Of a DNA stretch of 18,677 nt, positions 1 through 7,142 are shown one piece after another. The DNA comes from CAZFQD01 sp964520885. Lineage in GTDB: Bacteria > Bacillota > Clostridia > Oscillospirales > SIG519. The translations under genes were made by a program, and so were the position numbers. Below the pieces are notes generated by a model, which was not told where the DNA came from, did not search any database, and saw only the letters and a list, made by a program, of their open reading frames with translations. The DNA lies in assembly GCA_964520885.1 (NCBI GenBank), contig CAZFQD010000031.1:1-18677 (forward strand), read 5' to 3'. The first letter of the stretch is position 1; each line of letters opens with the position of its first letter.

Positions 1-2
1 CT

Positions 3-52
3 TTTCTCTTATTCTAAATTACCGCTTTCTATCACATTTCGCAATTACCTAT
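3..52. repeat. Left copy of 50-bp terminal inverted repeat
   Basis: These 50 bases are the exact reverse complement of 18628-18677, the last bases of the window. Both copies contain ACCGCTTTCTATCACATTT or its complement. The match stops at position 53. The repeat could be a genuine inverted repeat bounding the segment, or a dispersed repeat at which the assembler stopped on both sides. No coding content is recognised. Confidence 0.9.
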
Positions 53-80
53 AATACTATAGATCAAAACAAATGTGATA
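30..80. repeat. Inverted repeat TATCACATTT / AAATGTGATA
   Basis: TATCACATTT at 30-39, inside the terminal repeat, is matched by AAATGTGATA at 71-80. This gives a 10-bp perfect stem with a 31-base loop. No U-run follows, so it is not an obvious terminator. It could be a protein-binding dyad or a mobile-element end. The rest of 53-230 shows no gene; a weak ACTATT/AATAGT hairpin lies at 137-153. Confidence 0.4.
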
Positions 81-230
81 TTATTTTAACATAATAATGC
101 ATTATAATTATATAGGCAAGTGCTTAGTTTTTCAATACTATTCCAAAAATAGTTTAACTAATATTTCTAACTTGTCTATCCATATTTCCTTTGTTTTGAA
201 TATTTTTTTGCTGAGTTTATTTAAATATCA

Positions 231-259
231 TTGACAATAGCAGGGTAATATAATAAAAT
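231..259 (+). promoter_or_regulatory. Promoter of tRNA-Arg
   Basis: A perfect -35 TTGACA (231-236) and a -10 TAAAAT (254-259) are separated by 17 bases. Transcription would start near 266, about 8 bases before the mature tRNA 5' end. Confidence 0.7.
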
Positions 260-273
260 TACAATTATAATAT

Positions 274-350
274 GTGCCCGTAGCTCAGTTGGATAGAGCG
301 AGCGCCTCCTAAGTGCTAGGCCGGAGGTTCAATTCCTCTCGGGCACGCCA
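274..350 (+). tRNA. tRNA-Arg (anticodon CCT)
   Basis: This is a complete cloverleaf. The acceptor stem GTGCCCG pairs with CGGGCAC, the D-stem is GCTC/GAGC, and the anticodon stem AGCGC/GTGCT encloses the loop CTCCTAA. The anticodon is CCT at 308-310, which reads AGG arginine codons. The T-stem GGAGG/CCTCT carries the loop TTCAATT. The discriminator base is G and CCA is genome-encoded. The gene has its own promoter (231-259) and terminator (352-377), so it is a monocistronic unit. Confidence 0.97.
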
Positions 351-351
351 T

Positions 352-377
352 GAAAAAAGCCCTTCTGGGCTTTTTTC
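352..377 (+). terminator. Intrinsic terminator of tRNA-Arg
   Basis: GAAAAAAGCCC (352-362) pairs with GGGCTTTTTTC (367-377) around a TTCT loop. The 3' arm supplies the T-run. It begins directly after the tRNA CCA end. Confidence 0.9.
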
Positions 378-380
378 AAC

Positions 381-556
381 GATATGAACCCTAACGGGTT
401 CGTGATATATGCCTATCGGCGTGTGATATACCGCAAGCGGTGTGATATGCACTGCGGTGCATGAAGTGGGTTCATATCATATCACCCGTGCGTAGCACGG
501 ATATCACATTTTGCCAACAGCAAAATATATCACACGACTTTTAAGTCGTATATCAT
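381..556. repeat. Array of small hairpins with GTGATAT / ATATCAC spacers
   Basis: A constant 7-mer GTGATAT occurs at 402-408, 423-429 and 442-448. Its complement ATATCAC occurs at 479-485, 501-507 and 527-533, with a variant ATATCAT at 550-556. Between them lie short hairpins with different stems: GAACCC/GGGTTC, GCC/GGC, ACCGC/GGT, GCAC/GTGC, CCGTGC/GCACGG, ATTTTGC/GCAAAAT and ACGACTT/AAGTCGT. GATATGAACCC (381-391) also pairs with GGGTTCATATC (468-478). The 7-mers can pair across the centre into a ladder with hairpins projecting on both sides. No ORF spans it. The family resembles dispersed palindromic repeats of Clostridia, but I cannot name it. Confidence 0.85.
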
Positions 557-594
557 AAAAAAATTTTGTGTAATGTCTTTTCTCTTATACTTTG

Positions 595-774
595 TCATTT
601 TTTTAGCCACCGCCTTAAATAATAATTAAATTTACTTTTTCTATAAGTTATAATAACTTTTTTATATTTTCTACACTCCTCGCATAAATCTAATTCTTTT
701 GATAATACTACATCTTTTTCCGTTAAATTAATATAGTTAATCTTGTTCCAACATTTTAAGCAAAATTCTGCCAT
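595..774 (-). CDS. 59-aa double-CxxC mini-protein (zinc-ribbon-like), copy 1
   Basis: This short minus-strand gene begins with ATG at 774-772, preceded by GGAGG (complement of 781-785), and ends with TGA at 597-595. The protein starts MAEFCLKCWNKIN and carries two CxxC motifs, C5-C8 and C31-C34 (LCEEC), an arrangement typical of a four-cysteine zinc knuckle. A basic, aromatic tail follows (ends YYLRRWLKK). It is clearly paralogous to the 58-aa protein at 8456-8632: shared FC..C.NKIN, the VV.SKEL.LCEEC block and the following VII. Both copies are divergent from a Cro/C1-type regulator. The function is unknown. A zinc- or nucleic-acid-binding accessory role is inference only. Confidence 0.8.
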   Translation of the reverse strand: MAEFCLKCWNKINYINLTEKDVVLSKELDLCEECRKYKKVIITYRKSKFNYYLRRWLKK

Positions 775-796
775 TTTTTACCTCCATTAATGATAC

Positions 797-824
797 ATTA
801 TATATGCTATATTATACAATACAA
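797..824 (-). promoter_or_regulatory. Promoter and TACAnnTGTA dyad of the mini-protein gene
   Basis: On the minus strand TTGTAT (complement of 819-824) and TATAAT (complement of 797-802) are 16 bases apart. The start would fall near 790, just before the GGAGG at 785-781. The -35 is overlapped by the dyad TACAAGTGTA (820-829), which has the form TACAnnTGTA and could be a repressor site. The site lies in the 127-bp gap shared with the divergent regulator gene. Confidence 0.5.
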
Positions 825-901
825 GTGTATTTAATTGCAATAGGTGTTTATATTATTTTTCATTTTAAAATGCTAAAATAATATAAAGGGGGCAAAAGGA
901 T

Positions 902-1132
902 ATGCAAACAAATTATCAACTTAACTATATAAAGATGGGTTTAAAAATACAATATTACAGAAAATTGAAAGGGCTTACACAGGAATCTTTTGCCGAATTG
1001 GTTGATAAAAGCTGGTCTTTTATTGCACAAGTAGAGTCTCCTTCTGCTGTTCGTGGTATTTCTTTGGAAACACTTTTTAAAATGGCAGAGGTTTTAGAAG
1101 TTGAACCATATAAACTTTTACAAAATGATTAA
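902..1132 (+). CDS. Cro/C1-type (XRE) helix-turn-helix regulator
   Basis: This 76-aa protein is essentially one HTH_3 domain: IKMGLKIQYYRKLKGLTQESFAELVDKS is followed by the recognition helix and ISLETLFKMAEVLEVEPYKLL. There is no sensor or dimerisation extension, as in small phage-type or chromosomal XRE repressors. The AAAGGAT just before the ATG serves as the ribosome binding site. It is transcribed away from the CxxC mini-protein gene at 774, so it probably controls the shared intergenic region and its own promoter. A terminator follows at 1177-1205. The domain is certain; the regulated target is inferred from position. Confidence 0.85.
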   Translation: MQTNYQLNYIKMGLKIQYYRKLKGLTQESFAELVDKSWSFIAQVESPSAVRGISLETLFKMAEVLEVEPYKLLQND

Positions 1133-1176
1133 AAAATAATCATCAAATGATTTTAAAAAAGTGATGGCTGGTATGA

Positions 1177-1205
1177 AACCCGACGATTTTCTTCGGGCTT
1201 TTTTT
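1177..1205 (+). terminator. Terminator after the XRE gene
   Basis: CCCGA (1179-1183) pairs with TCGGG (1193-1197), followed by C and a run of seven Ts (1199-1205). It lies about 45 bases after the regulator stop codon. Confidence 0.65.
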
Positions 1206-1228
1206 AATGATATTTGCCCTTTTAGGAC

Positions 1229-1256
1229 AATTGATATTCCGAAAGGTATATCAATT
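1229..1256. repeat. Tight hairpin with GAAA tetraloop
   Basis: AATTGATAT at 1229-1237 pairs with ATATCAATT at 1248-1256. Inside, a T-T mismatch and a CC/GG pair close a GAAA tetraloop. No U-run follows, so it is not a classic terminator. It lies 22 bases upstream of the -35 of the protease gene. Confidence 0.5.
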
Positions 1257-1277
1257 AAATTCTAAAATTAATACTAA

Positions 1278-1306
1278 TTGACATTATCTTGTTTAACAAT
1301 TATAAT
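1278..1306 (+). promoter_or_regulatory. Consensus promoter of the CPBP protease / tadA operon
   Basis: Perfect TTGACA (1278-1283) and TATAAT (1301-1306) are separated by 17 bases. The predicted start is near 1313. Confidence 0.8.
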
Positions 1307-1353
1307 AAATTATAGTTTTAATGGTCAATTGTCAATTGGTTTTTGGAGGTTTT

Positions 1354-2370
1354 ATGTTAACACAAGAGCAAACAAGAGAAAAATATAATGAAAAACAATT
1401 GTTTAAAAATATTAATGCGAGTTTCTTTGCAGTTGTTGCTCAGCAAAGCATTAGTTTAATACTTCAAATTGGAGTTGTGTTCTTTGCAATTTTAATGCTT
1501 TCTATTTTTGCAAATATTTATAGTATTGATTATAATGAGGCTTATAAAAATTTATCAGATTTATTTTCAACTAAAAGCACTATTGGTTTAATCTTAACTA
1601 TTTTAATGTATGTATTTTTCATTTTTTTGCCCTATGCTTTTTATTTGGTCATTAGAAAGAAAAAAATTAGTTCTGTTATGTCATTTAAACCACCAAAGCC
1701 TTTACAACTTTTAACAGGAGTTTTTATCTCATTAGGTTTTTTTGTTATTGGGAAAATAATTTCAGGTATAATTCTTTTAGTTTTACAGTTTTTAAAAATT
1801 CCTCCAAGAGATATTCCGTTAGATGTCCCTTCTGGTATATTGAATATTATTTTGTTTACAATAATGATTGCTATTTTGCCACCATTATTAGAGGAATTTG
1901 CATTTAGAGGCGTTATTTTAGGAGAAACAAAAGGATATAACCCCGCATTAGCAGTATTAATCTCTGCCTTTGCCTTTTCCTTTATGCATGGCACTATCTC
2001 TCAAATTCCTTATGCTTTTACTTTCGGTTTGGCAATTGGATATTTTGTTATTAAATTTAATTCAATTTGGATAGGTATTATTACTCATTTTATTGTAAAT
2101 GGATGGGCTGTAATTTTATCCTTATTAGAAAAAAATATAAACCAAAATATTTTGAACTTGATTTCTTTAGGTGTAGATTTTATTTTCTTTAGTTTAGCCA
2201 TAATTTTCATAATTGTATTTTTTATGAATAATAAGATTTCTCTTTCAAAGACGCAAAACAGTTTGCCATTTGGCAGAGCATTGGTGAGTTTTTTTAGAAG
2301 TCCATTAATTTATATATTTATTTTGCTAACTGTTGTAATGGTATTTATAAGTGGATATCTAAATGTTTGA
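1354..2370 (+). CDS. CPBP family intramembrane metalloprotease
   Basis: This is a very hydrophobic multi-pass membrane protein of about 338 residues. The CPBP (Abi/CAAX protease-like) signatures are in order: EEFAFRG (the EExxxR motif), FMHG (the FxxxH motif) and HFIVNGW (HxxxN). These residues form the metal-dependent active site within the membrane in the family. The reading frame extends upstream to 1321, but the ATG at 1354 is preceded by GGAGG at 1345-1349, so I take that start. It is the first gene of an operon with tadA, which it overlaps by 8 bases. Family members process prenylated or other membrane proteins, or protect against self-made peptides. The substrate cannot be read from the sequence. 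Confidence 0.9.
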   Translation: MLTQEQTREKYNEKQLFKNINASFFAVVAQQSISLILQIGVVFFAILMLSIFANIYSIDYNEAYKNLSDLFSTKSTIGLILTILMYVFFIFLPYAFYLVIRKKKISSVMSFKPPKPLQLLTGVFISLGFFVIGKIISGIILLVLQFLKIPPRDIPLDVPSGILNIILFTIMIAILPPLLEEFAFRGVILGETKGYNPALAVLISAFAFSFMHGTISQIPYAFTFGLAIGYFVIKFNSIWIGIITHFIVNGWAVILSLLEKNINQNILNLISLGVDFIFFSLAIIFIIVFFMNNKISLSKTQNSLPFGRALVSFFRSPLIYIFILLTVVMVFISGYLNV

Positions 2371-2830
2371 TATGAAAAAGGCTAATGAATATTTTATGAA
2401 AAAAGCATTATTGCAGGCGACAAAATCAGCTTCTGAGGGAGAGGTTCCCGTTGGGGCTGTAATAGTTTTAGACGGAAAAATTATAGCAAGAGGCAGAAAC
2501 AAAAGAGAAAAAACAAAAAATGCTTTATCACATGCAGAAATAGAAGCGATAGACAAAGCCTGCAAAAAATTAAAGGGTTGGCGGCTTTTTGAATGCGATA
2601 TGTATGTAACTTTAGAACCTTGCCCGATGTGTGTTGGGGCTATAATTAATTCAAGAATTAAGAATTTATATATAGGTGCAATGGATAAAAAAAGTGGTGC
2701 AGTAGGCTCTGTTATTAACCTTTTTGAATATCCCTTTAATCATAAACCAAAGGTTGAATTTGGTATTTTAGAGCAACAATGCTCTAATATTTTAAGCGAT
2801 TTTTTTAAGGAATTGAGGAATAAATTTTGA
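2363..2830 (+). CDS. tadA: tRNA-specific adenosine deaminase TadA
   Basis: This 155-aa protein converts A34 to inosine in the tRNA-Arg(ACG) wobble position, letting one tRNA read several codons. The zinc-dependent cytidine/adenosine deaminase motifs are intact: HAE at residues 57-59 (H57 zinc ligand, E59 proton shuttle) and PCPMC with C87 and C90 as ligands. The N-terminal VPVGAVIV and the tail GSVINLFEYPFNHKP are typical of bacterial TadA, and the length is normal. Its start overlaps the end of the protease gene and has no strong ribosome binding site, which suggests translational coupling. ATG at 2372 is an alternative start. Confidence 0.95.
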   Translation: MFDMKKANEYFMKKALLQATKSASEGEVPVGAVIVLDGKIIARGRNKREKTKNALSHAEIEAIDKACKKLKGWRLFECDMYVTLEPCPMCVGAIINSRIKNLYIGAMDKKSGAVGSVINLFEYPFNHKPKVEFGILEQQCSNILSDFFKELRNKF

Positions 2831-2857
2831 ATTTTGCGAATTTCTTGCATAATTCTA

Positions 2858-2886
2858 TTGACAAATGCATATAATAAGTGTATTAT
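2858..2886 (+). promoter_or_regulatory. Promoter of the RloAB/AbiL-like operon
   Basis: TTGACA (2858-2863), a 17-base spacer and TATTAT (2881-2886). The predicted start is near 2893, exactly where the 5' hairpin begins. Confidence 0.75.
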
Positions 2887-2892
2887 ATAATT

Positions 2893-2917
2893 GATTTTGC
2901 GTAAATCTCGCAAAATC
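2893..2917 (+). promoter_or_regulatory. 5'-end hairpin or operator of the defence operon
   Basis: GATTTTGCG (2893-2901) and CGCAAAATC (2909-2917) form a perfect 9-bp inverted repeat with a 7-base loop. It starts at the predicted transcription start and ends 14 bases before the GGAG ribosome binding site. It may be an operator, or a 5' stem stabilising the mRNA. The same TTTTGCG word recurs upstream at 2833-2839. Confidence 0.5.
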
Positions 2918-2942
2918 ATATGAAAAAAAGGAGTAATATTAT

Positions 2943-4280
2943 ATGTTATTAGAATTTAAAGTAAAAAACTATAAATCCTTTAAGGATGAAATGGTTTTTT
3001 CTATGATTCCTGCACCCAAAATTAAAGATTTGTCTTATAGTGTTTTAGAGACTAAAAAAATCGGCTCGAAAAAATATAAAGGTCTTTCTTCTGCTGTGAT
3101 TTATGGTCCAAATGCCTCTGGAAAAACGAATATTATAGGTGCTATGGAAGTATTAAAGAACATTATTAATAATGGAAATATTGAAAATACTAAAAATAAT
3201 TCATCTCCAAATAAAGCAGTTAATACTATGGAATTAATACCTAATGTAAAAAACAAGAAAATTGAGCCAGTAGATTTTACTATTAAATTTATTGAAAAAG
3301 GCATATTGTTTGAATATTATCTTTCAATTATATTAGGTAATTTTATGGATGAAAATTATGATAGAAAAATTAATAAAGAAATTCTATATTATAATAATAA
3401 AATGATTTTTGAAAGAACTAATACAGTTGTGTTTGATAATATTGATTCTATTCAAAATCATCTTATAAATACATTTAATGAAAATGTGAGCAAAAATTAT
3501 GCAAAAGAAAATCTTGATAGCAAGTCATTATTTTTGACATCAAGTTTTGCAAATAATTTTAGTGGAGAATTAGTAAAAATAATTAAAAATTGGTTTGAAG
3601 ATAAATTTAATGTTGTTTTTAGGTCTAATATTGCTTCAGCTATATTTGATGTTCCGAAAAATGAAGGGTTTTACTTTAGTGATGAACTTAATATTGTAGC
3701 AAAGAATTTTGGAGTAAGTGAAAATGATATAGTTTTAGAAGTTAAAAATAAGGGGGAAAATGTCGGGTTAAAGTCGATGGTTATTAACAAAGAATTAAAT
3801 AAATACACACCTATAAATATTTTGGACTACGAATCTTTTGGGACGGTAAGATTTCTAAATATTTTTCCTTCAATTCTGTATGCTTTGAAAAAAGGTGCTA
3901 CACTTGTTATAGACGAATTTGATTCATCATTGCATCCAATGGCGGTAATGAGTATAATTAGCACCTTTCATAATGATGAAATTAATGAAAACAATGCTCA
4001 ATTAATTTTTAATACTCATAACCCAATTTTTCTTAATAAAAATGTTTTTAGAAGAGATGAAATTAAATTTGTTGAAAGAAATGAAGACACTGAAAATAGC
4101 GAACTTTATTCTCTATCTGATTTTGGAACTTCTGGCGAAAATGGTGTTAGAAATACTGATGATTATATGAAAAACTATTTTATTAGCAGATATGGTGCAA
4201 TTAAACACATCGATTTTTCAGATGTTTTAATTAAGGCATTAAAATCCATAAAAAAAGATGAGGTGCAAGATAATGAGTAA
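2943..4280 (+). CDS. AAA/ABC-type ATPase, RloA / AbiLi-like
   Basis: This 445-aa ATPase begins with the LEFKVKNYKSFKDE strand-turn typical of SMC/OLD-type heads. Walker A is GPNASGKT at residues 55-62. A signature-like ESFGTVRF region precedes Walker B LVIDEFD near residue 322, and an H-loop-like NTHNP lies near residue 357. This is the AAA_21/AAA_15 layout found in RloA, AbiLi and related defence ATPases, not in DNA repair SMCs. AAAGGAG precedes the ATG. It overlaps the RloB-like gene by 8 bases, so the two are co-translated. By analogy with AbiL and OLD/PARIS-type systems, the ATPase would sense infection and control its partner; this is inference. The pair sits between housekeeping genes, as mobile defence modules often do. 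Confidence 0.85.
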   Translation: MLLEFKVKNYKSFKDEMVFSMIPAPKIKDLSYSVLETKKIGSKKYKGLSSAVIYGPNASGKTNIIGAMEVLKNIINNGNIENTKNNSSPNKAVNTMELIPNVKNKKIEPVDFTIKFIEKGILFEYYLSIILGNFMDENYDRKINKEILYYNNKMIFERTNTVVFDNIDSIQNHLINTFNENVSKNYAKENLDSKSLFLTSSFANNFSGELVKIIKNWFEDKFNVVFRSNIASAIFDVPKNEGFYFSDELNIVAKNFGVSENDIVLEVKNKGENVGLKSMVINKELNKYTPINILDYESFGTVRFLNIFPSILYALKKGATLVIDEFDSSLHPMAVMSIISTFHNDEINENNAQLIFNTHNPIFLNKNVFRRDEIKFVERNEDTENSELYSLSDFGTSGENGVRNTDDYMKNYFISRYGAIKHIDFSDVLIKALKSIKKDEVQDNE

Positions 4281-4932
4281 GATAAAACCTTCTATTCATT
4301 ATCACATAACCGTAGAAGGAGAAGATGAAAAATGGTATTTTGAACATTTAAAGGAGTTGATAAATAATTGTGAGGATAGTAAGTTTAAAATAGATATGAA
4401 ACCTAAAGTTGAAAAGTCTCCTTGGAAATATGTAAAAACCAGAACTTTTCTATTTAAAGAAGTTGCTTTTCATATTTATGATTATGAAAGTAATGATGAT
4501 ATACATAAAAAACAATTTGAAAACATTTTAAATGAAATAAAAGTATCAAAAAAAGAAAAGAATGTTACAATTAAATTAGGATATACCAATTTCACTTTTG
4601 AATTGTGGATGATTTTACACAAGGAAGATTGTAATACTAAATTTTCTTTTAGAACGCAATATTTAGATGCAATAAATAAAAATTATAACACAAATTTTCA
4701 GTTTTTAAAGGAATATAAAAAAGAAAAGAATTTTAAAAGAATACTTGAAAGAATTGAATTATCAGATATAATAAATGCAATAAATAGAGCAAAGCAAATT
4801 AAAGAAAATAATAAAAATAATAATTGTGAACGCAATGAGTATAAGGGCTTTGAATATTATATTGAAAACCCCGATTTAACTGTTCATTTAATTATTGAAA
4901 AAATATTAAAAGATTGTAAAATTATAAAGTAA
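4273..4932 (+). CDS. RloB-like / AbiLii-like protein
   Basis: This protein of about 219 residues carries the RloB family marks. ITVEGEDEKWYFEHL (about residues 12-26) corresponds to the acidic EGxxE motif of TOPRIM-like folds. HIYDYESND (67-75) is the second acidic motif. FTFELWMILHK (107-117) is the conserved FELWLLLH-type segment. The frame is open to 4258, but ATG at 4273 has AGGTG seven bases upstream and overlaps the ATPase stop. RloB-like proteins accompany RloA-type ATPases in AbiL-type phage-exclusion modules and are the probable nuclease-like effectors. The catalytic role here is inferred from the family. Confidence 0.82.
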   Translation: MSKIKPSIHYHITVEGEDEKWYFEHLKELINNCEDSKFKIDMKPKVEKSPWKYVKTRTFLFKEVAFHIYDYESNDDIHKKQFENILNEIKVSKKEKNVTIKLGYTNFTFELWMILHKEDCNTKFSFRTQYLDAINKNYNTNFQFLKEYKKEKNFKRILERIELSDIINAINRAKQIKENNKNNNCERNEYKGFEYYIENPDLTVHLIIEKILKDCKIIK

Positions 4933-4952
4933 ATATTTTTTATATTATAATT

Positions 4953-4972
4953 GCGACCTATGGTCGCTTTTT
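4953..4972 (+). terminator. Terminator of the RloAB-like operon
   Basis: GCGACC (4953-4958), a TAT loop, GGTCGC (4962-4967) and TTTTT. It lies 21 bases after the RloB-like stop codon. Confidence 0.9.
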
Positions 4973-5005
4973 GTTTTATATAGAATATAAAACGCAAAAA
5001 ATTTA

Positions 5006-5034
5006 TTGCTGATTTTTTATTTTTCTGATATAAT
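5006..5034 (+). promoter_or_regulatory. Promoter of the dnaD-like/dnaC-like operon
   Basis: TTGCTG (5006-5011), a 17-base spacer and a perfect TATAAT (5029-5034), 40 bases before the start codon. Confidence 0.6.
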
Positions 5035-5074
5035 AAAAAATAATAAAAAGAAAAAAGTGAAAATGGTGAGATAA

Positions 5075-6004
5075 ATGCCAGCGATAATAATGGAAAATAG
5101 GGACAATGCATATTTTTTAATTCCTGCATTGTTAGTTGACCGATACATAAATATAGCATCGCATATTCAGTTAAAGGTTATTCTTTGGCTTTTAAAAAAC
5201 AGCGAAAAAACAACAGATGACACTGAACTTTCAAGGTATCTTGATATTAGCGTTAAAGAATTAAATGACGCAATATTGTTTTGGGAAAAGGAAGGGGTTT
5301 TAGTAAAACACGGCGAGAGACTTTCATTGAATGTCGGCAGAATTACCTTAACCGATACAGCTCCGAATTACTCCGGCGAGGTAATAGCACAGCGAATAAA
5401 AGATGACAAAAAACTCTCATTTTTGCTTGAAAAATCAGAGCAAATTTTTTCTAAACTTTTATCTTCAAATGATATCGCAACACTTTTTAGCCTTTATGAA
5501 TGGAGAGGAATAGCACCTGATGTTATTTTAATGGTTATAGAATACTGCGTGTCAAATGGGAAAAAAGGAATGCGATACATTGAAAAAACAGCTATTTCAT
5601 GGTTCGAAGAAGGAATTGACAGTTTGGAAAAGGCTGAAAATAAAATAAAAGACCTTCAATACAAAAAAACTCTTGAAGCAAAAATTGTTTCCATCATTGG
5701 AGCAGGGGGACGAGCATTAACTGAAAGCGAAAAGAAAAACATTTTCACTTGGACTACTGATTATAATTTTGATTTAGATATAATAAAAAGAGCTTATGAG
5801 TTGACAATAGAGAAATCTGGCAAATACGGGGTTTCCTATATGAACACAATATTAAGGGCTTGGAATGAAAAAGGATATAAAACCTTAAAGGAAGCAGAAA
5901 ATGAGCCTTCGCATTACTCAAAAAAGAAAAATAAAGAAGCGTCATATAATTTAGATGAAAGTTTTAAAAAATCTTGGGATATAGTTCATAACGATAGGAG
6001 TTAG
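5075..6004 (+). CDS. DnaD domain-containing replication protein
   Basis: This 309-aa protein has an N-terminal winged-helix part (about residues 10-100; IQLKVILWLLKNSEKTTDDTELSRYLDIS) and two consecutive DnaD/DnaB2-type helical modules in the C-terminal half. The YISV-like equivalents are seen around KGMRYIEKTAISWFEEGI and KYGVSYMNTILRAWNEKGYKT. DnaD/DnaB proteins remodel the origin or restart forks and help load the replicative helicase in Firmicutes. The frame starts at ATG 5075 with GGTGAGAT upstream. The DnaC-like loader follows 53 bases later, an arrangement common on clostridial chromosomes. It could derive from an old phage, but the context here is cellular. Confidence 0.85.
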   Translation: MPAIIMENRDNAYFLIPALLVDRYINIASHIQLKVILWLLKNSEKTTDDTELSRYLDISVKELNDAILFWEKEGVLVKHGERLSLNVGRITLTDTAPNYSGEVIAQRIKDDKKLSFLLEKSEQIFSKLLSSNDIATLFSLYEWRGIAPDVILMVIEYCVSNGKKGMRYIEKTAISWFEEGIDSLEKAENKIKDLQYKKTLEAKIVSIIGAGGRALTESEKKNIFTWTTDYNFDLDIIKRAYELTIEKSGKYGVSYMNTILRAWNEKGYKTLKEAENEPSHYSKKKNKEASYNLDESFKKSWDIVHNDRS

Positions 6005-6057
6005 GAAAAAGAAAATTCTCAACTTCCTTTTTCCATTAAATATTTGGAGTGAAATAA

Positions 6058-7029
6058 ATGTCTTACGAAAAAGGTGTGTTTTCTGCTGTATTAGAACTAT
6101 TTGAGGAAAAAAGGACTAATAGCAGGCTTGAAAATCAGAAAAGAACTCAAAAAATATATGCTCAAATTCCTAAAATAGCTGAAATTGATAGGGAATTAAA
6201 AAACATTTCTATAGATGCTGTTAGAGAAAGTTTTACTGCTAAGGACCCTAAAAAATTGATGAAACAATATAAAAAAAAGAGCTTAGAACTTCAAGCTGTT
6301 AAAGAGGAACTATTGGCTGAGCAGGGATATTCTTTTGGTTATCTAAAAGAAAGATTTGATTGTAAGCATTGTGAAGATAGGGGCTACAACGGAATTAATA
6401 TGTGTAATTGCTTTAAAAAAGCACTTAGGAAAGAAAGTTATTCTCGCTCAAATTTAGGAGCTTTTTTAAACGAGCAAACTTTTAAAAATTTCAATTTTGA
6501 TTATTATTTAGAACAAAAAAATAATAAATATGGTGTTTCTTCAAAAGAAAACATTGAAAAAATATTCGATTTTTCAAAAAAATATGCCGAAAAGTTTTCG
6601 TTAGGCAGTGGAAATTTATTGTTAATGGGCAAAACCGGTTTGGGGAAAACTTTTTTGTCTACTGCTATGGCAAAAGTAATTATTGATAAAGGAAACTGGG
6701 TTATTTATGACACTGCTCAAAATATTTTACTGAAAATTGAAAAAAATCGTTTTGGAAAAGAAAGCAACGAAAATGAAATAAGCCGCTTTTCTGATTGTGA
6801 TTTGCTTATTATTGACGATTTAGGAGCAGAATTTAAAACCGCATTTTCAGAAAGTGCACTTTATAATATAATAAACACTCGCTTAGTGGCCAAAAGACCA
6901 ATGATTATTAGCACAAATTATGACAATAATGAATTAAACGATATTTATTCAGAAAGAATAATATCACGATTGGTGGGCGAATTTGTTACACTTTTTTTCT
7001 TTGGAGAAGATATTAGGGCAAAAAAATAA
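6058..7029 (+). CDS. DnaC/DnaI-like AAA+ helicase loader
   Basis: This 323-aa AAA+ ATPase is of the DnaC/IstB class. A coiled, charged N-terminal half is followed by a cysteine cluster C102-x2-C105 and C116-x-C118, the likely zinc site of clostridial DnaC proteins. Walker A is GKTGLGKT at 191-198 and Walker B is IIDD at 251-254. The sensor STN is at 285-287 and the arginine finger SERI..RL lies near 299. It should load the replicative helicase with the DnaD-like protein upstream. Start ATG 6058 has GGAGTGA upstream. No clear intrinsic terminator follows before the secreted-protein gene. Confidence 0.9.
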   Translation: MSYEKGVFSAVLELFEEKRTNSRLENQKRTQKIYAQIPKIAEIDRELKNISIDAVRESFTAKDPKKLMKQYKKKSLELQAVKEELLAEQGYSFGYLKERFDCKHCEDRGYNGINMCNCFKKALRKESYSRSNLGAFLNEQTFKNFNFDYYLEQKNNKYGVSSKENIEKIFDFSKKYAEKFSLGSGNLLLMGKTGLGKTFLSTAMAKVIIDKGNWVIYDTAQNILLKIEKNRFGKESNENEISRFSDCDLLIIDDLGAEFKTAFSESALYNIINTRLVAKRPMIISTNYDNNELNDIYSERIISRLVGEFVTLFFFGEDIRAKK

Positions 7030-7142
7030 TAACATATATTTTTGTTAACAAAAAATTAACATTTTATAATACTTATTTTAATAGTTTAGACATATATTAA
7101 GGTTATAATAATTATATCATAAACAAAAGGAGGAAATTTTTT

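Noticed and set aside
274..350. tRNA-Arg as phage attachment site
   Set aside because: No integrase in the window and no duplicate of the tRNA 3' end near the phage block, which also lies more than 8 kb away across an assembly gap.
381..556. CRISPR array
   Set aside because: Repeats are only 7 bp, inverted halfway, and the intervening pieces are hairpins of about 12-15 bp. No cas gene is present.
1641..1994. 117-aa minus-strand ORF opposite the CPBP protease gene
   Set aside because: Shadow frame of a clear gene with intact CPBP motifs; no ribosome binding site or recognisable domain.
4884..5159. 91-aa minus-strand ORF
   Set aside because: Covers the RloAB terminator and the dnaD promoter; composition is that of AT-rich spacer.
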